43,320 nt of DNA from RPQK01 sp041946865 (GCA_041946865.1 JBHGBF010000012.1:1-43320); one strand, 5' to 3'. Positions 1-8,945 are shown, counted from the first letter of the stretch. A program made the numbers and translations. The notes: generated from the letters alone by a model not told the origin.

Positions 1-188
1 GGTTCGGCGTTAAAAATCGACTCCACAAAATGGACATTTGATAACCAATTTCCGACCCTGAAAAATGCCCCTCCCCGCCCGATTTCGAAACCGTCAAATA
101 GAGCTATCCGTTCGCGAGGTACGACGTTTCCTGGCTGTGTGCAGACGTGATGAAATCGCAAATCATCTCCGAGCTCTTCCTCGCTAAC

Positions 189-1166
189 TTATTGCTGTTT
201 GTAGAGATGCTCGACCGAAGCCCGCAACTTCCCGGCGTCTATCGCCACGTAAATCTTGGTCGTATTTAAGGACTCGTGACCCAGGAGCGCGTTGATGTGT
301 TCGATCGGCTGACCCCTCAGATGAAGGTGAGTTGCAAAGGAGTGCCTCAAGACATGGGGAGACAGTTTTTTCGAGAGTTTCAACCTTTTGTGCAAATGGT
401 CGCAAACCGAGTTCACGGCGAACTTCGACATAGGTTGCCGGGTCTTCAAATTGATGAAGATTTTGGGGGTCGAGCACTCCGGCCGGAAGCGGTTGTACGC
501 CTGGTAAGCGTCAAACGCCGGTGGTGGAAACGGAATCATCCTCTGCTTATCGCCCTTCCCGAAGACATGCAGATAAATCTCGCCCTCTCGATATGGTCGT
601 AAGTGATATTGACGAGTTCCTCCCGCCGGATCCCCAGGTAGTAGAGGATCGAAATCATCGCGTGGATCTGCTTCCCGCGTATCGTCGACGTCTGCTTGAT
701 CGACCCGGTGTAGGCGAGCAGCTTTTCGATGTCGTCAAAGGTGAGGAACTTGGGAATGCGCCTGGCGATCTTGAGCTTGCGGACACCAACCAGCGGCGAC
801 GCCGGCATGAGCTGATGGTGGACAGCCCAGACGTAGAAGGAATTAAGCGAGTAGATCTTCCGATTGATGGTCGTGGCGCGAAGGCCTTCACTAAAGGCAG
901 GCGATGTAATCCTCAACTCGCTCCCTGGTGCAGCTGAGCAGCACGGCCGTCTTTCCGTCCTGGGCACCCTCGGCCTGTCGTTCCTTTAGCCACCCGATGA
1001 ACTTCCGCAGATCGAGTCCATACTCGTGCATGGTGCTGTGCGGGTAGCTGAACAGATGCGGTGCGTTTTCCTCGTACCCCGCCAGCGGGTCCTTGAGCCA
1101 TTGTTCCTTCATCCACGAAATTACACATCCGTCCAAAGAACGAAACAATGTTCGCCATGACGCCAA
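189..1166 (-). pseudogene. Tyrosine recombinase (XerC/D-type integrase), broken by two frameshifts
   Basis: Three consecutive minus-strand reading frames together make one phage-type integrase. The N-terminal SAM-like core-binding part (about 891-1166, with YGLDLRKFIGWLKERQ) runs into the middle part (536-910, with TTINRKIYSLNSFY and the first catalytic Arg in GIRREELVNITYDHI). The last part (189-590) carries HVLRHSFATHL (the HxxR box), GHESLNTTKIY (His and the catalytic Tyr) and a normal C-terminus. The second shift lies near 581-590: reading the shifted frame there restores a typical GEIYLHVFGKGDKQR stretch. The first lies near 890-910. All catalytic residues survive but are split over frames, so the gene is probably inactive unless the shifts are sequencing errors. 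Its position at the edge, opposite a tRNA-Gly fragment at the far end, suggests that it belonged to an integrative element. Confidence 0.88.
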
Positions 1167-1250
1167 ATGACGCAGAATTCGGCGTCAGAACCCTATAAAC
1201 AGCTCAAACGGAGAATGTCGAGCGACAGTCGTTCACCAACCCTGAACTAT

Positions 1251-1330
1251 GGTTCGCCAGCCGGAACGACCGGTTCGCCAAAATTCAATTGTCCTGCAGA
1301 GGAAACGGCAGCATCGTAAGCGCACGGTCT
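1251..1330 (+). repeat. Degenerate interspersed repeat, copy 1 of 3 (about 80 nt)
   Basis: The core GTTCGCCAGCCGGAAC is followed by ACCGGTTCGCCA and an AT-richer tail. It recurs with roughly 80% identity in the core, inverted, at 15455-15533 and 41385-41468. It lies between the integrase remnant and the SDR gene. The function is unknown; it is most likely a mobile-repeat relic. Confidence 0.6.
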
Positions 1331-1389
1331 CCTTGCGCAAAAAGGGTACGTCGCTGAGGCGGCCTCCCTTACAAACAGGGGCGAAGGTC

Positions 1390-2136
1390 ATGAGCGAGAA
1401 TATCGCGGGGAAAGTGGTTGTCATCACGGGGGCGAGCAGCGGGCTGGGCGAGGCAACGGCCCGATTGCTGTCCGCGGAGGGGGCGAGCGTCGTGCTGGGC
1501 GCGAGGCGCGCCGACCGTATCCGGTCGCTGGCCGACGAGCTGAACCGCAGCGGCGCCCAGGTGCTCGCTATAACGACAGACGTTACCCGGTTCGACCAGG
1601 TCAAAAGGTTGGTTGACGCCGCCGTGCAGACCTACGGACGTATTGACGTCATGCTTAACAACGCCGGGCTGATGCCCCACTCGCCGCTCGAACGCCTCAA
1701 GGTCGAGGACTGGGAGCGGATGATCGACGTGAACGTCAAGGGCGTTCTATACGGCATAGCCGCAGCGCTGCCCTATATGAAGGAGCAGAAGTCCGGGCAA
1801 TTCATCAACGTTTCTTCCGTCGCTGGCCACAAGGTCCGGCCCGGCGCTGCAGTGTACGCGGCGACCAAACACGCCGTGCGCGTCATCTCGGAAGGGCTGC
1901 GCATGGAAGTGAAGGCCTACAACATCCGGACGACGGTGATCTCGCCCGGGGCGCTCGACACCGAGCTCGTCGACAGGATGACCGAGCCGGATATTAGGGA
2001 CGCGGTCCGCAAGATGACCGACGAGATGGCGCTGCCGGCCGTGACGTTCGCGCGCATGGTCGCGTTCTCCATCAGCCAGCCGCAGGACGTCGACGTCAAC
2101 GAGATCCTGTTCCGGCCCACGCGCCAGGAGCTGTAG
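1390..2136 (+). CDS. SDR family NAD(P)-dependent oxidoreductase
   Basis: A cytoplasmic short-chain dehydrogenase/reductase of 248 aa, the normal length for the classical family. The Rossmann nucleotide-binding motif TGASSGLG is at residues 13-20, NNAG is at 90-93, and the catalytic Ser143, Tyr156 and Lys160 (YAATK) are all present. The open frame extends upstream to 1249, but the ATG at 1390 is preferred: it has a GAAGG ribosome site just before it and starts directly ahead of the first beta strand. The upstream part is made of intergenic repeat. The next gene (cupin-CMD) follows after 55 nt and is probably co-transcribed. The closest family annotation would be an NADP-dependent 3-hydroxy acid or serine dehydrogenase-like SDR; the substrate cannot be read from the sequence. 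Confidence 0.9.
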   Translation: MSENIAGKVVVITGASSGLGEATARLLSAEGASVVLGARRADRIRSLADELNRSGAQVLAITTDVTRFDQVKRLVDAAVQTYGRIDVMLNNAGLMPHSPLERLKVEDWERMIDVNVKGVLYGIAAALPYMKEQKSGQFINVSSVAGHKVRPGAAVYAATKHAVRVISEGLRMEVKAYNIRTTVISPGALDTELVDRMTEPDIRDAVRKMTDEMALPAVTFARMVAFSISQPQDVDVNEILFRPTRQEL

Positions 2137-2191
2137 CCACCCTGGTTTGCCGTGGGAGGTTCTACCTTTATCAGCGAATCGAAAGGACGAA

Positions 2192-3067
2192 ATGAAACTG
2201 CTTGCCGCGACAGCCTTCTCGCTCTTCTTGCTTTCGTCGGCGTTCGGCCAGTCCAATCAGAGGGGTGGCGTCTCGGGTCCCGGCGCCGCACCGTCGCCGC
2301 CGGCCGAGGATTCACAGATGATCAAAATCACTCGGAGAGGCTCGCAGCCCTCCCGGCAGGGACCGGCCGAGAACCTCACCGGCGCCGCACGCGTCGACCC
2401 GCTGTTCCAAGCGAGGGCTCCGGCACGCGCCTACGGCGCCCTGGTCACCTTCGAGCCCGGCGCCCGGACCGCGTGGCACACCCACCCGCTCGGCCAGGTC
2501 CTGGTCGTCGCATCGGGTACGGGCCGGGTGCAGCGCTGGGGGGACCCCGTAGACGAAATACGCCAGGGGGACGTGGTCTGGATACCGCCCGGTCAGAAGC
2601 ACTGGCACGGGGCCGGGCCGAACGCTTCGATGGCGCACATCGCTATCGGGGAACAGCTCGAGGGCAAGTCCGTCGACTGGATGGAGAAGGTCAGCGATGC
2701 CCAGTACGGTGCGCAGCTCCGCGCTCAAGGAGCGGGCACCGAGACCGGCGCCGCGCCGCCTCGACCGTCCCAAAGAGCGATGGGCAACTTTGCGCCCAAG
2801 CTGGCAGAGATCACCGACGAGGTGCTGTACGGGGACGTCTGGGAGCGTCCGGAGCTGTCGAAGCGCGACAGAAGCCTGGTGACCGTGGCCGCGCTGATTG
2901 CCTTGAACCGCCCCGACCAGCTCCGGTCTCACTTCGTCCGCGCCCGCGAAAATGGGGTGACGCAGGAGGAGTTGGTTGAGACGATCACTCACCTGGCGTT
3001 TTACGCCGGCTGGCCCAACGCCGTAACCGCCATAGGCGTCGCCAGGGAAGTTTTCGAGAAGAAATAG
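2192..3067 (+). CDS. Secreted cupin / carboxymuconolactone decarboxylase fusion protein
   Basis: A protein of 291 aa with a signal peptide (residues 1-19, cleaved after AFGQ). A cupin barrel covers about residues 70-165, with metal-ligand candidates His96 and His98 in WHTHPLGQ and His137/His139 in QKHWHG. A carboxymuconolactone decarboxylase (AhpD-like) domain covers about 197-290 (FAPKLAEITDEVLYGDVW, HLAFYAGWPN). CMD-cupin fusions are known from soil bacteria and are usually annotated only by domain. The ATG at 2192 follows an AAAGGACGA ribosome site and gives a clean signal peptide, so the upstream in-frame ATG at 2147 is rejected. It sits between an SDR and a secreted carboxylesterase, which suggests a role in degradation of ring or lactone compounds; that is inference. 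The export signal is notable because CMD enzymes are normally cytoplasmic. Confidence 0.9.
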   Translation: MKLLAATAFSLFLLSSAFGQSNQRGGVSGPGAAPSPPAEDSQMIKITRRGSQPSRQGPAENLTGAARVDPLFQARAPARAYGALVTFEPGARTAWHTHPLGQVLVVASGTGRVQRWGDPVDEIRQGDVVWIPPGQKHWHGAGPNASMAHIAIGEQLEGKSVDWMEKVSDAQYGAQLRAQGAGTETGAAPPRPSQRAMGNFAPKLAEITDEVLYGDVWERPELSKRDRSLVTVAALIALNRPDQLRSHFVRARENGVTQEELVETITHLAFYAGWPNAVTAIGVAREVFEKK

Positions 3068-3103
3068 GTTATATCCAAGTAGATAGCGTCAGGAGAGCAA
3101 TCT

Positions 3104-4795
3104 ATGGTCAGGAAGCATCGGAGGTCTTTGGTCGCGTTCTGGCTGCTCGCAGCCACCCTTTTCACTTCAGCAAGCGCACAAGAAACCCCGAAGAGCCAGC
3201 CAGAGCAGGCGGCCTCTCCCACGACCGAGGTATCGAAAACGGCTGCTGTTCCGGCCGCGGGCCCGACGGTTCGTACCGCCTCCGGAATCGTGCGCGGCGT
3301 GACCGAAGGGGACGTCTCCAGCTTCAAGGGAATTCCCTATGCTGCTCCGCCGGTTGGCGCCAATCGCTGGCGCCCGCCGCAACCCTTGCCCGCGTGGCAG
3401 GGGGAGCGTGATGCGAGCAAGTTCGGCGCGGATTGCGCGCAGGCAGGTTTTCCACGCGGCTCCGGGCAGACCTCGCCGACGTCGTCGGAAGACTGCCTGT
3501 TTGTCAATGTGTGGCGACCCGTCGCGGCCGCGCCGGGGGCAAAGCTGCCGGTCATGGTATGGATTCACGGCGGCGCTTTTGTGTTCGGCAGCGGCTCCTT
3601 TCCCGGCTCTTCGGGTGACCAGTTTGCCAAGCAGGGGGTCATCCTGGTTACCCTCAACTACCGTCTGGGACGCCTCGGCTTCTTTGCCTTCCCCGCGCTC
3701 AGCCGCGAGCATCCGGAAGAGCCCAAGGGCAGTTACGCCTACATGGACCAGATTGCCGCACTCAAGTGGGTGCAGGCGAACATCGCCGCGTTCGGAGGCG
3801 ATCCGAAGAACGTCACGATCTTCGGCGAATCCGCCGGGGGCGTCTCGGTACATTCACTCCTGACCATACCGCTTGCGCACGGCCTTTTTCACAAAGCGAT
3901 CATCGAGTCCGGTGGTGGCCGGGATGGTGTTCTGACCGGTAGACCGATTCGTGAAGAAAATGCCAATCCGTTCTACCCCGTTTCAGCGGAAACGATCGGA
4001 ATAAACTTTGCGCGCAAGCATGGGATCGAGGGCACGGATGCGGCCGCACTTGCCAAGCTGCGTGCCTTGAGCGTTGCCGAGATTGTCGATGGAGGTCAGG
4101 AAAGCGATGGCCCCAACGGTCCGCCTATCTATGCCGGTCCGATTCTCGACGGCAAACTGGTTGTGGAAACTGCTGAGAGCGCATACAACGCCGGCAAGCA
4201 GCCTCGCGTTCCGCTCATAATCGGGTCGAATAGCGCGGAAGTGCCGGCCGGCTTCGTCAACGCCAGGTCGAAAGAAGAACTGCTGTCTCTGTTCGGGAAC
4301 CTGCGGGACAGGGCAATTGCGGTTTACGATCCTGATGGAACAGCTGAATTCGCCAAGATGCTCACGCTGGTGAACACTGACAAGGTATGGGCGGAGCCCG
4401 CCCGCTTCACTGCGAGGGCCTTTGTCGCCAAGGGGGCGCCCGCCTACATCTATCTCTTCTCGTACGTCTCCCCCTCAATGCAGGGGAGAATGCGGTATGG
4501 CGCGGCGCACGCCTCCGAAATCCCCTATGTGTTCAATAACCTTCGTGTCCCCACTGGAGCTACCGTGGCCCCCAAAGACCAGGAGGTCGCCAGAATGATG
4601 AACACCTATTGGGCTAACTTCGCCAAGACTGGTGATCCTAATGGTCCGGGACTGCCGAGATGGCCCGTCTACACTCCCAAGAATGAAGAGATCCTCGAGT
4701 TCCAGCCCGATGGCGCGCCGGTCGGCAAACCCGATCCCAAAAAGGCGCGACTCGACGTGATTGAGCAGGCCGTCAAGATTATGATGCCACACTAG
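3104..4795 (+). CDS. Secreted type-B carboxylesterase/lipase family protein
   Basis: A 563-aa alpha/beta hydrolase of the carboxylesterase type-B (PnbA-like) family, hydrolysing carboxylic esters. A basic start followed by LVAFWLLAATLFTSASAQ is a Sec signal peptide. Landmarks are FKGIPYAAPPVG (74-85), SEDCLFVNVW (128-137), the oxyanion-hole HGGAF (155-159), the nucleophile elbow GESAGG with Ser243, and a late His in AAHASEIPYVF. The length is normal. The C-terminus ends FQPDGAPVGKPDPKKARLDV, a pattern useful for recognising the frameshift in the paralogue at 12370-13985. It begins 36 nt after the cupin-CMD gene on the same strand and is probably part of the same transcript. The true substrate is unknown. 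Confidence 0.93.
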   Translation: MVRKHRRSLVAFWLLAATLFTSASAQETPKSQPEQAASPTTEVSKTAAVPAAGPTVRTASGIVRGVTEGDVSSFKGIPYAAPPVGANRWRPPQPLPAWQGERDASKFGADCAQAGFPRGSGQTSPTSSEDCLFVNVWRPVAAAPGAKLPVMVWIHGGAFVFGSGSFPGSSGDQFAKQGVILVTLNYRLGRLGFFAFPALSREHPEEPKGSYAYMDQIAALKWVQANIAAFGGDPKNVTIFGESAGGVSVHSLLTIPLAHGLFHKAIIESGGGRDGVLTGRPIREENANPFYPVSAETIGINFARKHGIEGTDAAALAKLRALSVAEIVDGGQESDGPNGPPIYAGPILDGKLVVETAESAYNAGKQPRVPLIIGSNSAEVPAGFVNARSKEELLSLFGNLRDRAIAVYDPDGTAEFAKMLTLVNTDKVWAEPARFTARAFVAKGAPAYIYLFSYVSPSMQGRMRYGAAHASEIPYVFNNLRVPTGATVAPKDQEVARMMNTYWANFAKTGDPNGPGLPRWPVYTPKNEEILEFQPDGAPVGKPDPKKARLDVIEQAVKIMMPH

Positions 4796-4870
4796 TCCAG
4801 GCGGCACCTCCCGGAAGCGTTCACGCACTCGCTTCTGCAGCCAAATCGCTGACGACAAGGCAGGAGATCT

Positions 4871-4986
4871 AAGGGAGCTTTTCATCGTTCCGTGGGCGCC
4901 ACCCAGATTGACATGTACCACACGCTGCAATTTGTGAGCCGGTCGTCGCGACGCTCAAGGCGTTCTTCGAAAAGAACCTCAAATAA
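4871..4986 (+). pseudogene. C-terminal remnant of an alpha/beta hydrolase (YcjY/dienelactone hydrolase-like)
   Basis: Three short frames in series read RELFIVP (4874-4894), GATQIDMYHTLQFV (about 4896-4937) and EPVVATLKAFFEKNLK followed by a stop (4936-4986). Together they match the C-terminal end of the intact hydrolase at 6185-7240 (KELFKIDGATHIETYW, then KYVDAAMDKLTAF), including the catalytic His in GATHI (here Gln, GATQI). At least two frameshifts separate the pieces, and nothing of the N-terminal or nucleophile region remains upstream. This is therefore a decayed gene end between two intact hydrolase genes. Confidence 0.7.
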
Positions 4987-4992
4987 ACAGGT

Positions 4993-6084
4993 ATGAAAAA
5001 GGATCAAGTTACGATGAGAAGAATCAGGACCGTGGCACTCGCCCTTTTGGCGGCTGCGGTCATCAATCCTGCCGGTGCACAACGACGAAAGCCGGAGCCG
5101 CTGGCGATCCAGGAGCAGGGGAGCTTCGCGGTCGGCGGGACCGTGAAGACCAGCCCCGGCGCGTACGACGCGATCAACCGAAGCCCTGCCGGGCAGACGC
5201 TGCACGGCGATCATGCCTACGTCTTCTACCAGGTCCCGGTGCGCGCTCGGAAGCTGCCGCTCGTGTTCTGGCACGGCATCGGGCAGTTCTCGAAGACCTG
5301 GGAAACCACTCCGGATGGCCGCGAGGGCTTCCAAAACATCTTCTTGCGCCGCCGCTTCCCGGTCTACCTGATCGATCAGCCGCGGCGCGGCCGCGCAGGT
5401 CGCAGCACGCTGGCGGCGGCGATCACGCCGACGCCCGACGAGCAGGACTGGTTCGGCACGTTCCGCCTCGGCATCTGGCCGGACTTCTTCCCGGGCGTGC
5501 AGTTCTCACGCGACCCGGAAGCGCTCGAGCAGTACTTCCGCCAGATCACACCCGACACGGGCCCGCTTGATCCCGCTCTGAACGCGGAAGCGGTCGCCGC
5601 GCTCTTCAAGAAGATCGGCCCGGGGATTCTCGTGACCCATTCACACAGCGGGGGCATGGGCTGGCGCGTCGCGGCGAAGAGCTCGAACGTCCGCGCCATC
5701 GTCTCCTATGAGCCCGGGAGCGGCTTCATCTTCCCGGAAGGCGAAGTGCCTGCCCCGATGCCGAGCGCCGGCGGAGAACTGCAGGCGATGAGCGTGACGA
5801 TGTCGCAGTTCATGGCGCTGACGAAGATTCCGATCATCATCTTCTACGGCGACAACATTCCGGCCGAACCGGTGGCCAATCCGGGCCAGGATGGTTGGCG
5901 TGTTCGTCTAGCAATGGCAAGGCTGTGGAGGGATGCTGTGAACCGCTGCGGCGGTGACGTCACCGTCGTGCACCTGCCGCAAATAGGGATCCGCGGCAAC
6001 ACCCACTTTCCGATGTCGGATACCAACAACCTTCAAATTGCGGATGAGATGTCGAAGTTCCTGTCGAAGAAGAAGCTCGACTGA
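4993..6084 (+). CDS. Secreted alpha/beta fold hydrolase
   Basis: A 363-aa alpha/beta hydrolase with an N-terminal signal peptide (TVALALLAAAVINPAGAQ). A lipase-like strand-loop VFWHGIGQ lies at 92-99. The nucleophile elbow is THSHSGG, with Ser219 flanked by His and Gly rather than the usual GxSxG. A late His in GNTHFPMSD is the likely catalytic base, and FYGDN supplies the acid region. Two starts are possible. The ATG at 4993 gives the longest form. The ATG at 5014 has an AAGGA site about ten bases ahead and begins MRRIRT directly before the hydrophobic core, so it may be the real one. The role is probably hydrolysis of an ester or lactone in the periplasm; the substrate is unknown. The gene is followed by a hairpin-forming repeat that may end the transcript. 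Confidence 0.85.
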   Translation: MKKDQVTMRRIRTVALALLAAAVINPAGAQRRKPEPLAIQEQGSFAVGGTVKTSPGAYDAINRSPAGQTLHGDHAYVFYQVPVRARKLPLVFWHGIGQFSKTWETTPDGREGFQNIFLRRRFPVYLIDQPRRGRAGRSTLAAAITPTPDEQDWFGTFRLGIWPDFFPGVQFSRDPEALEQYFRQITPDTGPLDPALNAEAVAALFKKIGPGILVTHSHSGGMGWRVAAKSSNVRAIVSYEPGSGFIFPEGEVPAPMPSAGGELQAMSVTMSQFMALTKIPIIIFYGDNIPAEPVANPGQDGWRVRLAMARLWRDAVNRCGGDVTVVHLPQIGIRGNTHFPMSDTNNLQIADEMSKFLSKKKLD

Positions 6085-6103
6085 TCTGCGAAACGAGCCG
6101 GCG

Positions 6104-6165
6104 GACAGGATTCACAGGATTAACAGGATTCCCAATTCAATCCTGTTAATCCCGTAAATCCTGTC
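6104..6165. repeat. Palindromic GGATTnACA repeat (two arms), between convergent genes
   Basis: Three 9-bp units GACAGGATT/CACAGGATT/AACAGGATT are followed by their inverted complement ending AATCCTGTC, then a run of A. It can form a long stem and lies between two convergent hydrolase genes, so it could act as a bidirectional terminator. It belongs to the family seen at six other intergenic sites in the window. Confidence 0.8.
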
Positions 6166-6184
6166 AAAAAACGTATGTGCGCAG

Positions 6185-7240
6185 CTAGAGCGTCCTGGCG
6201 TAGAACGCTGTCAGTTTGTCCATTGCGGCGTCCACATACTTCGGAACCCAGTAGGTTTCGATATGCGTCGCCCCGTCGATCTTGAACAGTTCCTTGTCCT
6301 TCGTGCCGGTAGCCTTGGCGAACGCATCCTCGGTCATGTAGAGGCTGTCGGCCTTGCTACCTGCAATCATCAGCAGTGGCTGGTCGATCAGTTCGATCTG
6401 GTCGGTGGCATCCCAACGCATCAGGTCCAGCAAGCTGCTCATTGTGTATTTGAAGGTCGAGCCGGGGTGCGCGTGGGTCTTCCAATAGTAGTGGTAACCC
6501 TGCCGATAAAGATCAAACGGCAATTTGGCGATCTGCTCGTCCGTCAGGTTCGCATCTCCCGCGTAGAGAATATCCCCGCCGGTCACCTCTTGGGCGCGGG
6601 CAGCCGAAGCCTGCCGGAGGCGTGCCTGGATCGTGTCCAGTTGCGAATCCATATAGCCATTGCGACGAACTCGTCCGGAGTTGAACATGCTCACCGTCGC
6701 AATCGACTTGAATCGCTTGTCGGTTTGCGCCGCAGCCAGCGAGTACCCGCCGCCCCCGCAGATACCGAGCAGGCCCAGGCGGGCGACATCGACGCCCGGA
6801 TAACGGGTGATGAAGTCCGCCATGCCGTGGATGTCCTCGATGCGGTACTTGGGTTTGTCCACGTTGCGCGGCGTGCCGCCGCTAGCGCCCTGATACGCGG
6901 CATCCGCGGTAATGGTGATGTAGCCCTTTTCCGCCAGGCGTTGCGCATACAAGCCCGCGACCTGTTCCTTCACCCCGCCGTTGGGGTGTGCGACGACAAT
7001 TGCGGGATATTTCTTCTTCGCATCGTGGTTCGCCGGGGTATACACATTGGCGGAAATATCCAACCCGTTGAGCTTGTACGTGACCGGGTGAATATTGACA
7101 TTGCCCGGCTCGTTCTTTGTAATCGCACCGGCGTAGGTCAACGTGAACGGATTCCTTTTGTAGTCCTCGGCCCCGACTTCGCCTGCCTGAGCCGAGATCA
7201 TTGCCGCCAGAACGGTGGCCTTTATCGCTTTTCGCTTCAT
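6185..7240 (-). CDS. Secreted alpha/beta hydrolase with cysteine nucleophile (YcjY/dienelactone hydrolase-like)
   Basis: A 351-aa protein with an N-terminal signal-like segment (KRKAIKATVLAAMISAQA). HPNGG (85-89) forms the oxyanion region, and the nucleophile elbow reads GICGGGGY, with Cys161 where most alpha/beta hydrolases have Ser. Asp in AGSKADSLY and His in GATHIETY complete a Cys-Asp-His triad of the dienelactone hydrolase kind. The ATG at 7240 is chosen because GGAGA stands seven bases upstream and the signal peptide follows; the frame remains open to 7417 but that part is not protein-like. Family members are annotated only as alpha/beta hydrolase or YcjY-like, so the specific reaction is unknown. 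A decayed relative lies at 4871-4986. Confidence 0.88.
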   Translation of the reverse strand: MKRKAIKATVLAAMISAQAGEVGAEDYKRNPFTLTYAGAITKNEPGNVNIHPVTYKLNGLDISANVYTPANHDAKKKYPAIVVAHPNGGVKEQVAGLYAQRLAEKGYITITADAAYQGASGGTPRNVDKPKYRIEDIHGMADFITRYPGVDVARLGLLGICGGGGYSLAAAQTDKRFKSIATVSMFNSGRVRRNGYMDSQLDTIQARLRQASAARAQEVTGGDILYAGDANLTDEQIAKLPFDLYRQGYHYYWKTHAHPGSTFKYTMSSLLDLMRWDATDQIELIDQPLLMIAGSKADSLYMTEDAFAKATGTKDKELFKIDGATHIETYWVPKYVDAAMDKLTAFYARTL

Positions 7241-7538
7241 TTGAATTCTCCGATTCGTGTTTCCGAAACCCACGAAGACAGCTTTCGAGGGAAGCGCATT
7301 GGTCCTACTTCTCGTGGGCCAAAACGACTTCCCAAACGGATCATTCCGGTGGTTAACCATGCCGCCGGATCGGTGAACCAACGGAGCGTCGGAAGACACC
7401 CACGGGTTTTCTCTCATCGCCCAGGCGACTCAGTTCTTACGTTGCCGGGGTTCTTCGGGCGTCGCGGCCGGCTTCCAGAGGGGCGTCGCTTTCTGGCGGG
7501 GTCGCGCGCCGCCCCAAACCGTGGACTCCTTACTTCCC
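7241..7538. other. Intergenic stretch without recognisable gene
   Basis: About 300 nt separate the hydrolase start and the end of the propeller gene. Open frames here are extensions or shadows of neighbours, with no ribosome site or family resemblance. I see no clear promoter or repeat, though the minus-strand hydrolase promoter must lie here. Confidence 0.4.
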
Positions 7539-8894
7539 TTATTGAGCCACCTGAACGACGATCAACTTCTTTTGGTCGCGAATCAGCAGTTTGCCGTCTG
7601 ACAGCGCCAAGGGGGCCCAATTGTTACCGGCCTCCATCAGCTCCGCGCTGGCCAGCGCCTTGAAGCCCGCCGGATCGGGTTCGATGAGATACAGCTTCGT
7701 TCTGCCGTCGGTGGCAAGGATCAGACCGTCGGCGAGGATTGCCCCGCCTCTGACGAACGCCGGATTCTGTCCGGTCTTCCACTTGACCTCGCCGCTCAGA
7801 CTCATGCTCACCAGCCCGTCCCTTCGTTCGTTGGTCGTGTACTGAACATAGAAATGGTCCTTATACAGAATCGGCGGTTGGGTATGAGACCCGAAGTCCA
7901 GGTTCTTGAACAACTCGGTGACTTCATAGGTCCCGTCTGCCTTCTTTGCTACCTGAATCATGGCGGACCCTGCGTTATACCCGCCGGCCAGGAGCATCCG
8001 TCCGTCGCCGGCGTCCACCGCGTGAGCGACAGGTATCACGCACTGCCAGTTGGAGTAGGTCCACAGGATTTTCCCGGTCAACGGGTCAATCCCTTTGACG
8101 CTTCCACCGCTGGCGGCGCGGCCGAATCCCTGTGCAGCAGTTATCATGACGAGTTGATCTTCCGCGGCGACTTTAACCAGGGAGGGAGTGACGTACGAGG
8201 TCCCGCGGCTGAGCGGAGATGTTTGCGAGGTCACGCCGGGGGTGAGCGGATCTGTTTTCCATTTGAGATCACCGGTCACTTTGTCATATGCGACTATGCC
8301 CGCCTCCGGCGCCTGCGAGGCCACGATGAGAAGATCGCGGTAAATCAGCGGGTTCTGGACGATTCCCCATATAGGCAATTGGCCGCCTTCGGCGGGGGGG
8401 GCGAAGGGCCCGGGGGGGACGGCGCCACCACCGCCGAAATCCGTCCAGATATTCTTATGCCATATAGGCTTCTGGGTCGTGGTGCTGACGCAGTACAAAT
8501 CTCCCCGCAAACCCGCAGTGTAGACACGATCGCCATCCACTGTCGGCGTGGACCGGGATCCCGGAAACTCCACCTTGCCCGGAGCGGCGTACGCGAAAGT
8601 CCAGAGTTCCTTGCCGCTGGAAAGATCGTAGACTCTCAAAGTGTCACCGACCTGGTCGTCGCGATCCAGCACATAAACCTTGCCGGCGCTGACGGCGGGG
8701 CCGCCGAAGCCGATGCCGAGAGGGGCCGTCCAGAGCACCTTAGGACCCTCCGCGGGCCAGGTGCGCAGTATCCCCTTCTCGGCGGATGTGCCGTCACGGT
8801 GGGGCCCATAGTACTGTGGCCAATCCCCGGAAAACGCGCAGGTCACAATAAGCGGCGCGAGGATCATCGTTATGAGTCTTGTTTCGGTCTTCAT
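7539..8894 (-). CDS. Secreted PQQ-like beta-propeller repeat protein (BamB/quinoprotein-like)
   Basis: A 451-aa protein with a signal peptide (MILAPLIVTCAFSG) followed by the family opening DWPQYYGPHRDGTSAEKG. Repeated blades follow, of the type VYVLDRD...YDLSSGKELWTF, VYTAGLRGDLYCV, IVAYDKVTGDLKWKT and GIDPLTGKILWTY. These GxxLW-type repeats are typical of eight-bladed PQQ-like propellers. No haem c motif (CxxCH) is present, so it is not shown to be a dehydrogenase and could be structural or ligand-binding. A Gly/Pro-rich loop (DFGGGGAVPPGPFAPP) interrupts one blade. The ribosome site AAAGGACGG precedes the ATG. It follows the propeller gene at 8946-10400 by 51 nt. The C-terminal third is very similar to the 3' part of the chimeric pseudogene at 33457-34085. 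Confidence 0.9.
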   Translation of the reverse strand: MKTETRLITMILAPLIVTCAFSGDWPQYYGPHRDGTSAEKGILRTWPAEGPKVLWTAPLGIGFGGPAVSAGKVYVLDRDDQVGDTLRVYDLSSGKELWTFAYAAPGKVEFPGSRSTPTVDGDRVYTAGLRGDLYCVSTTTQKPIWHKNIWTDFGGGGAVPPGPFAPPAEGGQLPIWGIVQNPLIYRDLLIVASQAPEAGIVAYDKVTGDLKWKTDPLTPGVTSQTSPLSRGTSYVTPSLVKVAAEDQLVMITAAQGFGRAASGGSVKGIDPLTGKILWTYSNWQCVIPVAHAVDAGDGRMLLAGGYNAGSAMIQVAKKADGTYEVTELFKNLDFGSHTQPPILYKDHFYVQYTTNERRDGLVSMSLSGEVKWKTGQNPAFVRGGAILADGLILATDGRTKLYLIEPDPAGFKALASAELMEAGNNWAPLALSDGKLLIRDQKKLIVVQVAQ

Positions 8895-8945
8895 AGTGGC
8901 CGTCCTTTTAAAAGAAAGCAGTTGACAGAAAGGCGTCTGACTTCG

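Noticed and set aside
2312..2992. Minus-strand open frame opposite the cupin-CMD gene
   Set aside because: Shadow of a strongly supported gene.
6263..7663. Long plus-strand open frame (466 codons) opposite the hydrolase gene
   Set aside because: It is the antisense shadow of the G+C-rich hydrolase gene; it has no ribosome site or family features.
7539..8894. PQQ-dependent alcohol or methanol dehydrogenase
   Set aside because: The propeller repeats fit, but there is no haem c motif, and the Cys-Cys and calcium-site residues typical of those enzymes are not evident.
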